This document shows positions 1-9,396 of a stretch of 64,000 nucleotides of DNA, piece by piece. A program made the translations under genes and the position numbers. Below the pieces are notes generated by a model that was not told where the DNA came from, did not search any database, and was given only the letters and a program-made list of their open reading frames with translations. The DNA comes from Marinobacter oulmenensis (GTDB lineage: Bacteria; Pseudomonadota; Gammaproteobacteria; Pseudomonadales; Oleiphilaceae). The DNA is taken from contig NZ_JACHFE010000010.1 in NCBI RefSeq assembly GCF_014201735.1, forward strand, positions 1 to 64,000, written 5' to 3'. Position 1 is the first letter of the stretch. The number at the start of each line of letters is the position of its first letter.

Positions 1-88
1 TGATCCCATCCCGAACTCAGAAGTGAAACAGATCTGCGCCGATGGTAGTGTGGCATGGCCCATGCGAGAGTAGGTCATCGTCAGGCTC
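1..88 (+). rRNA. rrf: 5S ribosomal RNA, 3' part (cut by window edge)
   Basis: The stretch carries the conserved 5S signatures CCGAACTCAGAAGTGAAA, GATGGTAGTGTGG and GCGAGAGTAGG in the right order and spacing. The 5' third lies outside the window, so an rRNA operon (16S-23S-5S) presumably lies immediately upstream. The 3' end is placed by analogy with the E. coli end and is good to a few bases. Confidence 0.95.
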
Positions 89-97
89 CTAATACCT

Positions 98-135
98 AAA
101 AGCCCCGACAGCGAAAGCTGCCGGGGCTTTTTTTA
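98..135 (+). terminator. Rho-independent terminator of the rRNA operon
   Basis: AAAAGCCCCGACAGC, a GAAA tetraloop, then GCTGCCGGGGCTTTTTTT form a GC-rich hairpin (one A-C mismatch) followed by a T tract. It lies about 10 bases past the 5S end, as expected for an rRNA operon terminator. Confidence 0.93.
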
Positions 136-185
136 TGACCGCAGAAATGCGCTCCGTCTCCAGGCCGCCGTGTGGTAAAGAGAAG

Positions 186-194
186 TGATATACT
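186..194 (+). promoter_or_regulatory. Probable extended -10 promoter of leuA
   Basis: TGATATACT is an extended -10 element (TGn plus TATACT) about 40 bases before the leuA start. No good -35 hexamer is visible, as is common for extended -10 promoters. It lies downstream of a possible GTG start at 172, which argues against that longer reading frame. Confidence 0.5.
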
Positions 195-234
195 GCCCCG
201 AAAACCATTCCAACCTGCAGATGGGAGCCCTCCG

Positions 235-1785
235 ATGGCCGCACAAGAACACCTGGTCATTTTCGATACCACGCTCCGTGATGGCGAGCAAAGTCCCGGC
301 GCAACCATGAACAAGGCGGAAAAACTCCGTATTGCGAAGGCGCTGGAAAGGTTGCGCGTGGACGTTATTGAGGCCGGGTTCGCGGTCGCCAGTCAGGGCG
401 ATTTTGAAGCGGTCAAAGGTATTGCCGAGTCTGTCCGGGAGTCCACCATCTGCAGCCTGTCCCGGGCTCTGGACAAGGATATCGATCGGGCCGCCGAAGC
501 CATTCAGCCTGCCGAAAGGGGCCGGATTCACACCTTTATTGCCACCTCCCCGATCCACATGAAGCACAAACTCCAGATGGCGCCGGACCAAGTGGTGGAG
601 CAGGCGGTTCGGGCGGTCAAACGGGCTCGCAACCATGTCGATGACGTCGAGTTTTCCTGTGAGGATGCCGGGCGTTCGGACCTGGACTTCCTGTGCCGTA
701 TCATCGAGGCCACGATTGATGCCGGTGCCCGTACCATCAATATCCCGGATACTGTTGGTTATGCGATTCCCGAGCAGTTCGGGGAAACCATCCGGCAACT
801 GATGACCCGGATACCCAATGCCGATAAAGCCATTTTTTCCGTTCACTGTCATAACGACCTGGGCCTGGCGGTGGCTAATTCCCTGGCTGCTGTGACCGGA
901 GGTGCCCGTCAGGTGGAGTGCACGATTAACGGCCTGGGTGAGCGGGCCGGGAATGCGTCGCTCGAGGAAATTGTCATGGCGGTGCGCACCCGTCAGGATC
1001 TGTTCAATATCGACACCCGCATTGATACCCAGCACATCGTGCCGGCTTCCCGCCTGGTGTCGACCATTACCGGTTTCCCGGTACAGCCGAACAAGGCCAT
1101 TGTCGGCGCCAACGCCTTTGCCCATGAATCGGGTATTCATCAGGATGGTGTACTCAAACACCGTGAGACCTATGAAATCATGCGGGCCCAGGACGTTGGC
1201 TGGCACACCAACAGCCTGGTGCTGGGCAAGCATTCCGGTCGGAATGCGTTCCGATCCCGCTTGCTGGAACTGGGGATTAAATTCGAGACGGAGTCCGAGC
1301 TCAACGAAGCCTTTACCCGTTTCAAGGCCCTCGCCGATCTGAAACATGAGATTTTCGACGAGGACCTGCAGGCCATTGCCAGTGATACACGGCAGAAGGA
1401 AGAAGACGGGCCCTATGAACTGGTCTGTATGAGAGTCTGTTCGGAAACCGGGGTGGTGCCCAAGGCCTCCCTGACCATCCTGATGGACGGCAAGGAGCAT
1501 ACCGTGGAAGCGGAGGGCAGTGGCCCGGTGGATGCAACCTTCTCTGCGATTGAATCGCTGGCAGATTCCGGCTGTAATCTGCAGCTCTATTCGGTTAACG
1601 CCATTACCAGCGGTACCGATGCCCAGGGTGAGGTGACCGTTCGGCTTGAGCGGGGCGGTCGCATTGTTAACGGTGTCGGCTCCGACACCGATGTCATCAT
1701 CGCGTCGGCCAAGGCCTATATTGAAGCCCTGAACCTGATAACCCGGGGAGGCATTCGCCAGCATCCCCAGGTTGCAGACGTCTGA
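235..1785 (+). CDS. leuA: 2-isopropylmalate synthase
   Basis: First committed enzyme of leucine synthesis: condenses acetyl-CoA with 2-oxoisovalerate to 2-isopropylmalate in the cytoplasm. The protein has 516 residues (E. coli LeuA 523). The catalytic signature DTTLRDGEQ is at residues 11-19 and the metal-binding HCHNDLG at 204-210. A full C-terminal regulatory (LeuA dimer) domain follows from about residue 390, so leucine feedback inhibition is expected. The ATG at 235 is preceded by GGGAG at good spacing; the frame is open back to a GTG at 172, but that precedes the likely -10 box. No leader peptide with leucine codons or attenuator is seen between the 5S terminator and the gene. The next gene starts about 12 bases after the stop, so the two are probably co-transcribed. 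Confidence 0.97.
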   Translation: MAAQEHLVIFDTTLRDGEQSPGATMNKAEKLRIAKALERLRVDVIEAGFAVASQGDFEAVKGIAESVRESTICSLSRALDKDIDRAAEAIQPAERGRIHTFIATSPIHMKHKLQMAPDQVVEQAVRAVKRARNHVDDVEFSCEDAGRSDLDFLCRIIEATIDAGARTINIPDTVGYAIPEQFGETIRQLMTRIPNADKAIFSVHCHNDLGLAVANSLAAVTGGARQVECTINGLGERAGNASLEEIVMAVRTRQDLFNIDTRIDTQHIVPASRLVSTITGFPVQPNKAIVGANAFAHESGIHQDGVLKHRETYEIMRAQDVGWHTNSLVLGKHSGRNAFRSRLLELGIKFETESELNEAFTRFKALADLKHEIFDEDLQAIASDTRQKEEDGPYELVCMRVCSETGVVPKASLTILMDGKEHTVEAEGSGPVDATFSAIESLADSGCNLQLYSVNAITSGTDAQGEVTVRLERGGRIVNGVGSDTDVIIASAKAYIEALNLITRGGIRQHPQVADV

Positions 1786-1797
1786 TTGGGAGCGGTT

Positions 1798-2592
1798 GTG
1801 ATTCGGACGGAAGCAGAACGACAGTTCTATCTCGGCGTGGCAGGTGTGCGTATGTGGTACGCCCGGGACCCGTTGCCGGGTGCCGCGCCCAGCCCCGAAT
1901 TCGATTTTTCGGTCTCGGACACGGTAGCTGAGCCTGTGGCTGAGGCCCCGGTTGTGCAACCGGCTGCCCGGCAGCGCAAATCCGGGGAAAAGGCTGACGG
2001 CCGGGACCGCGACCGGATCAATCGCCTTCAGGCGCTGATGGATGAGAGTCGCGGCCCGTCTGAATCCCCGGTTCAGACGTCAGCAGCGGAGCCGGACCCG
2101 GTGGCGGAGGTCGCGCCCCCGGTCAATGAGTCCCTGGAACCGGAGCCGGTGTCGACGCAGGCTTCGCATTCGGAGACTGTGCCCGGCAAGCTGATACTGC
2201 AGGCCTGGGCCGGCGACAAGATCTTACTGCTTGGGTGTCTCTCCGAGGACAGCAGCGTCTCCCTTCAGGTGGCGCTTGCGCGGAACATCATGAAAGCGCT
2301 GGGAGAAGGGCAGCCGGAGGAGCTGGCCCCTCTGCACTGGCCTCTTTTTAACAACTCCCGCATTGAGCTGAACCGGTCATCCCATCTGATTGATCTGGCT
2401 TCTGAATATTTGGGTGACTGTACAGAGCGTTCCGTTGTCGTGCTGGGCGATCCCGGTGACTGGCTGTCCGGTGCGATCGCCAAACTGCCAGACGTGGCGT
2501 TTCCGGCCAATCTGGCGAAGCTGGCAGCGGATCCCGGGCTGAAGCGGGAGCTCTGGTCACGGATTCGGCCACTGGTTGATCATCGCCGATGA
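1798..2592 (+). CDS. holD: Probable DNA polymerase III psi subunit (HolD-like), with long disordered linker
   Basis: Would encode 264 residues from a GTG start with GGGAG five bases upstream; an in-frame TTG at 1786 adds four residues. Three zones are visible. Residues 7-28 include YLGVAGVRMWYARDPLPG, which resembles the N-terminal E. coli psi peptide (QLGITQWSLRRPGAL) that binds the clamp-loader DnaX subunits. A Pro/Glu/Ala/Ser-rich, probably disordered stretch runs from about 30 to 125. A compact C-terminal domain ends in LAADPGLKRELWSRIRPL, similar to the psi C-terminus (LRANPTARAALWQQI). E. coli psi is only 137 residues. Position supports the call: holD lies directly before rimI in E. coli, and here the stop overlaps the rimI start (ATGA). 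The similarity is weak, judged by eye, so automatic annotation would probably call it hypothetical. Psi links the chi subunit (bound to SSB) to the clamp loader. Confidence 0.68.
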   Translation: MIRTEAERQFYLGVAGVRMWYARDPLPGAAPSPEFDFSVSDTVAEPVAEAPVVQPAARQRKSGEKADGRDRDRINRLQALMDESRGPSESPVQTSAAEPDPVAEVAPPVNESLEPEPVSTQASHSETVPGKLILQAWAGDKILLLGCLSEDSSVSLQVALARNIMKALGEGQPEELAPLHWPLFNNSRIELNRSSHLIDLASEYLGDCTERSVVVLGDPGDWLSGAIAKLPDVAFPANLAKLAADPGLKRELWSRIRPLVDHRR

Positions 2593-3068
2593 GCACTGCG
2601 GATGTCCGGAGTGTCGTCCTTGGAGGTTGTGATATCCGTCCTCTGGAGCGAGGCGATCTGCCTGCGGTTCTGGAGATTGAGCGTCGGGGTTATTCCCATC
2701 CCTGGTCGGAGGCGGTATTTCGGGACTGTTTCCGTAACGACTACCGCCTGTGGGCGCTGGATCACGGAGGGGAGCTGAAAGGCTACGCCGTGATCAGCTA
2801 TGTGGTGGATGAGGCCCACCTGATGAATATCTGCGTGCATCCCGATTTGCGTGGTTATGGCGCCGGTCGGTACCTCCTGCGTCGGACCATGGCAGAAGCT
2901 CTACATGATGGCATTGTTCAGATGATCCTTGAGGTTCGCGAAAGCAACGACACTGCCGCACGCCTTTATGAGCGCGAGGGCTTTGAGGACATTGGACGGC
3001 GCCCTGGTTATTACCCCTCCGGCTCCCTGCGTGAGGATGCCCGTGTTATGGCGCTGAGGTTCACCTGA
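2589..3068 (+). CDS. rimI: Ribosomal protein S18-alanine N-acetyltransferase
   Basis: GNAT-family enzyme of 159 residues (E. coli RimI 148) that acetylates the N-terminal alanine of ribosomal protein S18. The acetyl-CoA loop is seen in [15 protein letters not shown], and the C-terminal half has the typical [13 protein letters not shown] segment found in RimI. The start overlaps the upstream psi-like gene by four bases (ATGA), indicating translational coupling. The holD-rimI-prfC neighbourhood matches the E. coli order, except that yjjG is absent here. Confidence 0.93.
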   Translation: MSTADVRSVVLGGCDIRPLERGDLPAVLEIERRGYSHPWSEAVFRDCFRNDYRLWALDHGGELKGYAVISYVVDEAHLMNICVHPDLRGYGAGRYLLRRTMAEALHDGIVQMILEVRESNDTAARLYEREGFEDIGRRPGYYPSGSLREDARVMALRFT

Positions 3069-3089
3069 GTACCTCTCAGGCCTTATAAT
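3060..3089 (+). promoter_or_regulatory. Candidate sigma70 promoter for prfC
   Basis: TTCACC (3060-3065) and TATAAT (3084-3089) are separated by 18 bases. The -10 is perfect and the -35 weak. It sits across the end of rimI, 38 bases before the prfC start. Confidence 0.4.
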
Positions 3090-3126
3090 ACTGTGTTTTC
3101 CACCCAATCACTGGTTACCATTGTTT

Positions 3127-4707
3127 ATGTCTGACCTACCCCAGGAAGTGGCCAAACGCCGCACCTTCGCGATCATCTCGCACCCCGACGCCGGTAAGAC
3201 CACGATTACCGAAAAGGTTCTGCTGTACGGGCAGGCTATTCAGAAAGCGGGTACGGTGAAGGGCAAGAAGTCCGGGCAGCACGCCAAATCGGACTGGATG
3301 GAGATGGAAAAGGAGCGGGGCATCTCGGTCACCACTTCCGTCATGCAGTTTCCCTATGGTGACAAGCTGGTCAACCTGCTGGATACGCCGGGGCACGAGG
3401 ACTTCTCCGAGGATACCTATCGGACGTTGACCGCTGTGGACTCCTGTCTGATGGTGATTGACAGCGCCAAGGGTGTCGAGGACCGGACCATCAAGCTGAT
3501 GGAGGTTACCCGCCTGCGCGATACACCCATCCTGACCTTTATGAACAAACTCGACCGGGACACCCGGGACCCGGTTGAACTCATGGATGAGGTGGAGGAA
3601 GTACTGAAGATCGCCTGCGCGCCCATCACCTGGCCTATAGGCATGGGCAAGGGCTTTAAGGGGGTGTATCACCTGCTCCGGGATGAAGTCATTCTCTATC
3701 AGTCCGGACAGGGCCATACCATCCAGGAGCGCCGGGTGATCTCGGGGCTCGACAACCCGGAGCTGGATGAGGTGATCGGCGCCTATGCCGGCGACCTCCG
3801 GGATGAGATCGAACTGGTCAAGGGCGCTTCCCACGAGTTTGACCAGGAAGCCTTTCTCGCTGGTGAGCTGACGCCTGTCTTCTTTGGTACGGCACTTGGT
3901 AACTTTGGTGTCGATCACATGCTCGACGGTTTGGTTGAATGGGCGCCCGAGCCACAGGGCCGCGAGACGGACAAGCGCAAAGTCGATCCTGTGGAAGACG
4001 GTTTTTCCGGGTTTGTGTTCAAGATCCAGGCAAACATGGACCCGCAGCACCGGGACCGGGTGGCCTTCCTCCGAATTGTCTCGGGACGTTACCGCCAGGG
4101 AATGAAGGCGCGCCATGTCCGGATTGGCAAGGACGTCCGGTTTTCCGATGCGCTGACCTTCATGGCGGGCGACCGCGAGCATGCCGACGAAGCGATCGCC
4201 GGCGACATCATCGGTCTTCACAACCACGGCACCATTCAGCTCGGTGATACCTTTACCGCCGGCGAAGACATGAAGTTCACCGGTATCCCGAACTTTGCCC
4301 CGGAACTGTTCCGGCGCATCCAGCTCAAGGATCCCCTCAAGGCCAAGCAATTGCAGAAGGGCTTGATCCAGCTGTCCGAGGAAGGGGCCGTACAGGTTTT
4401 CCGTCCGCTGAAGAACAACGATCTGATCGTGGGCGCGGTTGGCGTGCTGCAATTTGACGTTGTCGTCAGCCGCCTGAAAAGTGAGTACAAGGTTGAAGCG
4501 GTGTATGAGCCAATCAACGTGGCCACGGCACGCTGGGTGACCTGTGATGACGAGCGCAAACTGGATGAGTTCCAGCGCAAGAGCCAGGAAAATCTGGCCC
4601 TGGATGGGGCTGACCGGCTGGCTTACATTGCTCCCACCATGGTCAACCTGAATCTCGCCCAGGAACGGTATCCGGATATTCAGTTCCACAAGACCCGGGA
4701 GCACTGA
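3127..4707 (+). CDS. prfC: Peptide chain release factor 3
   Basis: RF3 is a translational GTPase that recycles RF1/RF2 from the ribosome after peptide release. The 526-residue protein (E. coli 529) has G1 SHPDAGKTT at residues 18-26, G3 DTPGHEDF at 86-93 and G4 NKLD at 140-143. Domain II (around 300-390) and the RF3-specific C-terminal domain are complete. An in-frame TTG two codons upstream (3121) is possible but the ATG at 3127 aligns with the family. A long open frame on the opposite strand (3136-4728) is a codon-bias shadow. Confidence 0.97.
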   Translation: MSDLPQEVAKRRTFAIISHPDAGKTTITEKVLLYGQAIQKAGTVKGKKSGQHAKSDWMEMEKERGISVTTSVMQFPYGDKLVNLLDTPGHEDFSEDTYRTLTAVDSCLMVIDSAKGVEDRTIKLMEVTRLRDTPILTFMNKLDRDTRDPVELMDEVEEVLKIACAPITWPIGMGKGFKGVYHLLRDEVILYQSGQGHTIQERRVISGLDNPELDEVIGAYAGDLRDEIELVKGASHEFDQEAFLAGELTPVFFGTALGNFGVDHMLDGLVEWAPEPQGRETDKRKVDPVEDGFSGFVFKIQANMDPQHRDRVAFLRIVSGRYRQGMKARHVRIGKDVRFSDALTFMAGDREHADEAIAGDIIGLHNHGTIQLGDTFTAGEDMKFTGIPNFAPELFRRIQLKDPLKAKQLQKGLIQLSEEGAVQVFRPLKNNDLIVGAVGVLQFDVVVSRLKSEYKVEAVYEPINVATARWVTCDDERKLDEFQRKSQENLALDGADRLAYIAPTMVNLNLAQERYPDIQFHKTREH

Positions 4708-4727
4708 TCCCGGCCGGGAGCGATGCA

Positions 4728-5525
4728 ATGACGCCTCTGGTGGATGCCCACTGCCATTTTGATTTTCCGCGCTTCGCCGATCACAGAGGCGCCGAGTGGC
4801 AGGAGGCCCGCAGACGTGGTTTGGGGGCGATGGTGATTCCCGGCGTTCGTCAGCATGACTGGGACCGGGTAAGCGGGGTTGCGAACCCGAAGAATGGCAT
4901 CTGGTTCTGTCTGGGTATCCACCCCTGGTTTGTTCAGGAGCATTCGCCCAGCGATCTGGACCAGCTGCGGGACCGGCTTGCCCAACGCCCCCAGGGTTGC
5001 CTGGCGCTAGGGGAGTGTGGTCTGGACGCGATTCGGGGCGACCTGGAAGTGCAGAAAGAGTGGTTCCGGGCCCAGGTTCGTCTGGCGGCAGAACAGGACT
5101 GGCCGCTGGTTATCCACTCGGTCCGGACCCATGATCAGGTGCATTCGATCCTCCGGCAACTCAACTGGTCCGGGCCTGCGCTCGTTCATGGTTTTTCCGG
5201 CAGCTACCAGCAGGCAGTCAAACTGGTGGATATCGGCTGTTATATTGGTGTGGGCGGTGTTATCACCCATGACCGGGCGCGAAAAACGCGGGACGCGATC
5301 GCCCGGCTGCCCGCAGATGCGCTGGTTCTTGAGACTGATGCGCCTGACATGGCTCCCTCAGGGGTTGCAAAGGGCGAGAATTCGCCGGTCTACCTGCCCA
5401 GGATCTTTGACGCCCTGTGCCAGTTGCGGGACACTCCGGCAGAGACGCTTTCAGAAATCCTTCTTGCTAATACCTGCCGCCTGTACCGGCAGGGCCCGGA
5501 ACGACTGGTGCCGGCCCTGACATAG
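4728..5525 (+). CDS. tatD: TatD-family metal-dependent deoxyribonuclease
   Basis: A 265-residue TIM-barrel hydrolase. The metal ligands of the family are visible: HxH as H8 and H10 in VDAHCHFD, a glutamate in LGECGLD, histidines in WPLVIHSVRTHD and VHGFSGS, and the late aspartate in LETDAPDM. E. coli has three paralogues (TatD, YcfH, YjjV); the location next to prfC matches YjjV, so yjjV is an alternative name. Members have 3'-5' exonuclease/DNA repair activity; the exact substrate here cannot be read from sequence. It starts 20 bases after prfC and is probably co-transcribed. Confidence 0.88.
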   Translation: MTPLVDAHCHFDFPRFADHRGAEWQEARRRGLGAMVIPGVRQHDWDRVSGVANPKNGIWFCLGIHPWFVQEHSPSDLDQLRDRLAQRPQGCLALGECGLDAIRGDLEVQKEWFRAQVRLAAEQDWPLVIHSVRTHDQVHSILRQLNWSGPALVHGFSGSYQQAVKLVDIGCYIGVGGVITHDRARKTRDAIARLPADALVLETDAPDMAPSGVAKGENSPVYLPRIFDALCQLRDTPAETLSEILLANTCRLYRQGPERLVPALT

Positions 5526-5553
5526 GGGATAGGCGAAACACCGGATTATGGGG

Positions 5554-5582
5554 TTGGTTTTCCCGGGAGCTTCGAGTATACT
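5554..5582 (+). promoter_or_regulatory. Sigma70 promoter of rplM-rpsI
   Basis: TTGGTT (5554-5559) and TATACT (5577-5582) are separated by exactly 17 bases. The predicted start near 5589 leaves a leader of about 140 bases before rplM, long enough for L13 autoregulation as described in enterobacteria; I could not identify a convincing conserved leader fold. Confidence 0.62.
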
Positions 5583-5730
5583 TCGCGCCCTGGCTTTTCA
5601 AGGCGATGCCACTATCTCAGCCCCGAATGGTGTCAACGCCGCAACATTACAGGTATGACCTCCTCCGGATGCCTTGCATGTACCGGTGGTGGTTTTTAAC
5701 GTTTCTTATATAGCGTTCAAGGCGGAATCA

Positions 5731-6159
5731 ATGAAGACTCTGAGTGCGAAACCAGAAACAGTAAAACGTGACTGGTACGTTGTAGACGCAGCCGGCAAGA
5801 CGCTGGGTCGTCTGTCAACCGAAATCGCCCGTCGTCTGCGGGGCAAGCATAAGCCTGAGTATACCCCTCACGTGGACACTGGTGACTACATCGTTGTAAT
5901 CAATGCCAGCCAGGTGCAGGTAACCGGCAATAAGGCATCTGCAAAGATGTACTACAGCCACACCGGCTTTCCGGGTGGAATCAAGTCCATCAATTTCGAG
6001 AAGCTGGTAGACAAGGCTCCCGAGCAAATCGTTCAGAAGTCTGTCAAAGGCATGCTTCCGAAAGGCCCGCTCGGCCGTGCCATGTTCAAGAAGCTGAAAG
6101 TCTACGCAGGCGCTGAGCACCCTCACGCAGCCCAGCAGCCCAAAGAACTCGACATCTAA
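5731..6159 (+). CDS. rplM: 50S ribosomal protein L13
   Basis: 142 residues, the same length as E. coli L13, beginning [20 protein letters not shown]. The ATG at 5731 has the ribosome site AAGGCGGA just upstream; a longer in-frame start at 5674 is rejected because the family begins here. L13 is an early assembly protein of the large subunit. It forms the conserved two-gene operon with rpsI, 12 bases downstream. Confidence 0.98.
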   Translation: MKTLSAKPETVKRDWYVVDAAGKTLGRLSTEIARRLRGKHKPEYTPHVDTGDYIVVINASQVQVTGNKASAKMYYSHTGFPGGIKSINFEKLVDKAPEQIVQKSVKGMLPKGPLGRAMFKKLKVYAGAEHPHAAQQPKELDI

Positions 6160-6171
6160 CGGAAGGCGGAT

Positions 6172-6564
6172 ATGTCTGTAGCACAAAATTACGGTACTGG
6201 TCGCCGCAAATCATCCTCGGCTCGGGTTTTTATCAAGCCGGGAAGCGGTAACATCTCCATCAACGGTCGCACCATCGAAGATTTCTTTGGTCGTGAGACT
6301 CTGCAAATGATCGTTCGTCAGCCGCTGGTGGTTGCCGATTCCATGGATCGTTTCGATATCAAGATCACTGTTTCCGGTGGCGGTACCAGTGGCCAGGCTG
6401 GCGCTATCCGTCACGGCCTGACTCGCGCCCTGATGGATTATGATGAGACTCTGCGTCCGGCTCTGCGCAAGGCCGGTTACGTGACCCGCGACGCCCGTCG
6501 CGTTGAGCGTAAGAAAATCGGTCTGCGTAAAGCGCGTAAGCGTCCGCAGTACTCCAAACGTTGA
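6172..6564 (+). CDS. rpsI: 30S ribosomal protein S9
   Basis: 130 residues, the same length as E. coli S9. It begins with [14 protein letters not shown], typical of the family, and ends in RPQYSKR, the C-terminal tail that reaches the ribosomal P site and contacts tRNA. The upstream spacer contains GGAAGGCGG as ribosome site. A clear terminator follows 24 bases after the stop. Confidence 0.98.
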   Translation: MSVAQNYGTGRRKSSSARVFIKPGSGNISINGRTIEDFFGRETLQMIVRQPLVVADSMDRFDIKITVSGGGTSGQAGAIRHGLTRALMDYDETLRPALRKAGYVTRDARRVERKKIGLRKARKRPQYSKR

Positions 6565-6587
6565 TCGGAACCCCGGTCATCGTTCCC

Positions 6588-6617
6588 AAAACCCGGCCTC
6601 AGTAGCCGGGTTTTTTT
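6588..6617 (+). terminator. Rho-independent terminator of rplM-rpsI
   Basis: AAAACCCGGC (6588-6597) pairs perfectly with GCCGGGTTTT (6605-6614), with a seven-base loop and a T7 tract. Confidence 0.95.
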
Positions 6618-6684
6618 ATATCCGTATGCTCCTGAAAAATTTTGATCTGGCGCAGTCTTGAGCCGGTGTCCGGACCTTTCCTGC

Positions 6685-6713
6685 TTGTAAGGACAGTGCA
6701 ATTTCATTACCAT
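6685..6713 (+). promoter_or_regulatory. Weak candidate promoter for petABC
   Basis: TTGTAA (6685-6690) and TACCAT (6708-6713) lie 17 bases apart, each matching four of six consensus positions. The rest of the 188-base gap between the rpsI terminator and petA shows no other recognisable feature. Confidence 0.3.
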
Positions 6714-6805
6714 TTCAGCGCTTACATTTTTGGGTTGTGAAGTCCTTTTCGAAGCGCAGTGCCGGCAAGCCGACTCTGTGCCTCGCCTGATGGGAGAAAA
6801 CCATA

Positions 6806-7399
6806 ATGAGTAATGGCGACGTGAGCCAAGGCCGGCGCCGATTCCTGATCGGTGCCACGTCCGTGGTAGGTGGTGTCGGCGTCGTCGGTGCAGCGGTTCC
6901 TTTCGTGGGTTCGTGGAACCCCAGCGCGAAAGCCGAAGCAGCTGGTGCACCGGTTACAGTCAATGTCGACAAGATCGAACCGGGTCAGCAAGTCACTATC
7001 GAGTGGCGGGGTAAGCCGGTCTGGATAATCCGGCGTACCGACACAATGTTGGAAAACATTGAGAAACTGAACGATGTGGTCAAGGATCCCCAGTCCGAAG
7101 AGCCGCAGCAGCCGTCCTACATCGACGGCCCTCTTCGCGCCATCCGGCCGGAGTTCGGTATCTATGTCGGTCTGTGTACCCATCTGGGTTGTGTGCCTTC
7201 CTATCGTCCTGAGGTGGCTCCTGCCGATCTCGGGGAAAACTGGTTGGGTGGTCTGTTCTGTCCGTGTCACGGGTCCCGTTACGACCTGGCAGGGCGGGTT
7301 TACCAGGGCCAGCCAGCGCCACTGAACCTTGAGGTGCCACCGTATCGTTTTGATGACGATTCGACCCTCACTGTTGGTCTGGATCCGGAGGCAGCGTAA
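6806..7399 (+). CDS. petA: Ubiquinol-cytochrome c reductase, Rieske iron-sulfur subunit
   Basis: 197 residues. The N-terminus has the twin-arginine motif RRRFLIG followed by a hydrophobic anchor (about residues 13-35), so export by Tat as an uncleaved membrane anchor is expected. The Rieske [2Fe-2S] ligands are in CTHLGC and CPCHGS, with the two cysteines and two histidines in place. The subunit passes electrons from ubiquinol to cytochrome c1 in the bc1 complex (complex III). The stop overlaps the petB start (TAATG). Confidence 0.97.
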   Translation: MSNGDVSQGRRRFLIGATSVVGGVGVVGAAVPFVGSWNPSAKAEAAGAPVTVNVDKIEPGQQVTIEWRGKPVWIIRRTDTMLENIEKLNDVVKDPQSEEPQQPSYIDGPLRAIRPEFGIYVGLCTHLGCVPSYRPEVAPADLGENWLGGLFCPCHGSRYDLAGRVYQGQPAPLNLEVPPYRFDDDSTLTVGLDPEAA

Positions 7400-8631
7400 T
7401 GCAGAAACTGTTGAATTGGGTGGATGAACGTCTGCCAATCGTCGATGCCTGGAATAAACACCTGGCAAAGTATTACGCGCCCAAGAACTTTAACGTGTGG
7501 TACTTCTTTGGCTCCCTGGCCATGCTCGTTCTGGTTAACCAACTGGTAACCGGCATCTGGCTGACCATGAGCTACAACCCGACCGCTGAGGGTGCATTCA
7601 ACTCGGTCGAATACATCATGCGTGATGTCGAGTGGGGTTGGCTGCTCCGCTACCTGCACTCTACGGGTGCTTCTGCCTTCTTCATCGTTGTCTATCTCCA
7701 CATGTTCCGGGGCCTGATGTACGGCTCCTACCAGAAGCCGCGTGAGCTGATCTGGATCTTCGGCATGCTGATCTACCTGGTGCTGATGGCCGAAGCTTTC
7801 ATGGGTTACCTGCTGCCCTGGGGGCAGATGTCTTACTGGGGTGCCCAGGTTATCGTCAACCTCTTTGGTGCCATTCCTGTCATTGGCGATGACCTGTCCC
7901 TGTGGATTCGTGGCGACTACCTGATTTCCGGTATCACCCTGAACCGCTTCTTCGCCCTGCACGTGGTGGCTTTGCCGATCGTTCTGCTGGGTCTGGTGGT
8001 GCTGCACATCCTGGCACTGCATGAAGTCGGTTCCAACAACCCGGACGGCATTGATATCAAGAAGAACAAGGACGAGAACGGTATCCCCAAAGACGGCATC
8101 CCGTTCCACCCGTACTACAGCGTGCACGACCTGGTCGGTGTTGCGGTGTTCTTCTTTATCTTCTTCATTGTGGTGTTCTACTTCCCGGAAATGGGCGGCC
8201 TGTTCCTTGAGAAACCGAACTTTGAACCCGCCAACCCGCTGAAGACCCCGGCCCACATTGCGCCTGTATGGTACTTCACCCCGTTCTACGCCATGCTGCG
8301 TGCGGTCACCGTGGACTTCCTTGGTCTGCCGGCCAAGTTCTGGGGCGTTGTTGTTATGGGTGGTGCCATTGCCATTCTGTTCGTCCTGCCCTGGCTGGAC
8401 CGGAGCCCGGTTCGCTCCATCCGCTACAAAGGCTGGCTGAGCAAAATCTCCCTGACGGTATTCGCCATCAGCTTCGTTATCCTGGGGTATCTCGGTCTGG
8501 TTCCGGCCACTGAAGGTCGTACCATGGTGGCTCAGATCCTGACTGTGGTGTACTTCCTGTACTTCATTCTCATGCCGTTCTACACACGCATGGAGAAAAC
8601 CAAGCCAGTACCAGAGAGGGTGACAGGATAA
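7399..8631 (+). CDS. petB: Cytochrome b subunit of the bc1 complex
   Basis: 410 residues with eight predicted membrane helices. The heme ligands are in the helix containing HSTGASAFFIVVYLHMF and in the later ALHVVALPIVLL...HILALHE helix. The quinol-site PEWY-type motif of the Qo site appears as APVWYF, a common proteobacterial variant. It holds both quinone sites of complex III. It overlaps petA and petC by one base each, indicating tight translational coupling. Confidence 0.97.
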   Translation: MQKLLNWVDERLPIVDAWNKHLAKYYAPKNFNVWYFFGSLAMLVLVNQLVTGIWLTMSYNPTAEGAFNSVEYIMRDVEWGWLLRYLHSTGASAFFIVVYLHMFRGLMYGSYQKPRELIWIFGMLIYLVLMAEAFMGYLLPWGQMSYWGAQVIVNLFGAIPVIGDDLSLWIRGDYLISGITLNRFFALHVVALPIVLLGLVVLHILALHEVGSNNPDGIDIKKNKDENGIPKDGIPFHPYYSVHDLVGVAVFFFIFFIVVFYFPEMGGLFLEKPNFEPANPLKTPAHIAPVWYFTPFYAMLRAVTVDFLGLPAKFWGVVVMGGAIAILFVLPWLDRSPVRSIRYKGWLSKISLTVFAISFVILGYLGLVPATEGRTMVAQILTVVYFLYFILMPFYTRMEKTKPVPERVTG

Positions 8632-9386
8632 TGAGAAAGCTGATTTTTGGTCTCGTTTTCGCGATCCTGCCGGCCATGGGGCTGGCAGCCGGCGGCGGAG
8701 CCGCACTCGACTCCATGGAGCCGGATCATACCAACAAGGAATCCCTGCAGCGTGGTGCGGCACTGTTCACCAACTACTGCATGGGCTGTCACTCGGCGGA
8801 ATACGCCCGCTACAAGCGGGTGGCCGAAGACCTTGAGATCCCCATTGAGCTGTACGAGGAAAATCTCATCTTTACCGGTGCCAAGATCGGTGAGCTGATG
8901 AAGAATTCCATGAACAAGGATATGGCTGCAGACTGGTTTGGTGCGCCGCCACCCGACCTGACTCTGGAGGCCCGTCTGCGTGGTACCGACTGGGTATACT
9001 CCTATCTGCGCGGTTTCTACAAGGACGAGAGCCGGCCACTGGGCGTCAACAACGTTGTCTTTGACAAGGTGGGGATGCCGCACGTACTGGTTGGTCTTCA
9101 GGGCCTGTGTGCAGAAAAACCGCATATTGGCACAGAGCCGTCCATCGATCCGCTCAGCGGCAACGTAATGCACTCGGATGTCTGTGCAAACTACGCCATC
9201 GAAGGCTCCATGAGCGGCCCGGAATTTGATCAGGCCATGTGGGATCTGACCAACTTCCTGTCGTACATGGCCGACCCGATCAAGGTGGAGCGTGAGCGCC
9301 TTGGTTTGTTCGTGCTGATCTTTGTGGCTATCTTCTTCGTCTTTGCCTACCTGCTCAATCGCGAGTACTGGAAAGACGTACACTGA
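8631..9386 (+). CDS. petC: Cytochrome c1 subunit of the bc1 complex
   Basis: 251 residues. A cleavable signal peptide is visible (MRKLIFGLVFAILPAMGLAA). The covalent heme motif CMGCH is at residues 50-54. A single C-terminal membrane anchor (about 224-243) holds the periplasmic heme domain at the membrane. It carries electrons from the Rieske centre to soluble cytochrome c. Last gene of petABC; a strong hairpin follows 32 bases after the stop. Confidence 0.97.
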   Translation: MRKLIFGLVFAILPAMGLAAGGGAALDSMEPDHTNKESLQRGAALFTNYCMGCHSAEYARYKRVAEDLEIPIELYEENLIFTGAKIGELMKNSMNKDMAADWFGAPPPDLTLEARLRGTDWVYSYLRGFYKDESRPLGVNNVVFDKVGMPHVLVGLQGLCAEKPHIGTEPSIDPLSGNVMHSDVCANYAIEGSMSGPEFDQAMWDLTNFLSYMADPIKVERERLGLFVLIFVAIFFVFAYLLNREYWKDVH

Positions 9387-9396
9387 AGATTTGGGG

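Noticed and set aside
135..234. Leucine leader peptide or attenuator for leuA
   Set aside because: No short frame with leucine codons and no terminator/antiterminator pair in this gap.
133..1959. 608-codon open frame on the minus strand opposite leuA
   Set aside because: Composition and frame are the mirror of leuA codon usage in GC-rich DNA; no recognisable protein, and leuA is certain.
1798..2592. TonB-like or Pro-rich periplasmic protein
   Set aside because: The Pro/Glu stretch is present but there is no membrane anchor or signal; the two ends and the locus fit HolD better.
3136..4728. 530-codon minus-strand frame opposite prfC
   Set aside because: Codon-bias shadow of prfC; the same pattern is seen opposite petB, ftsI, murE, murC and secA.
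5589..5730. Possible L13 leader riboregulator upstream of rplM
   Set aside because: Only a four-base stem (AACG/CGTT) could be found; no conserved fold was recognised.
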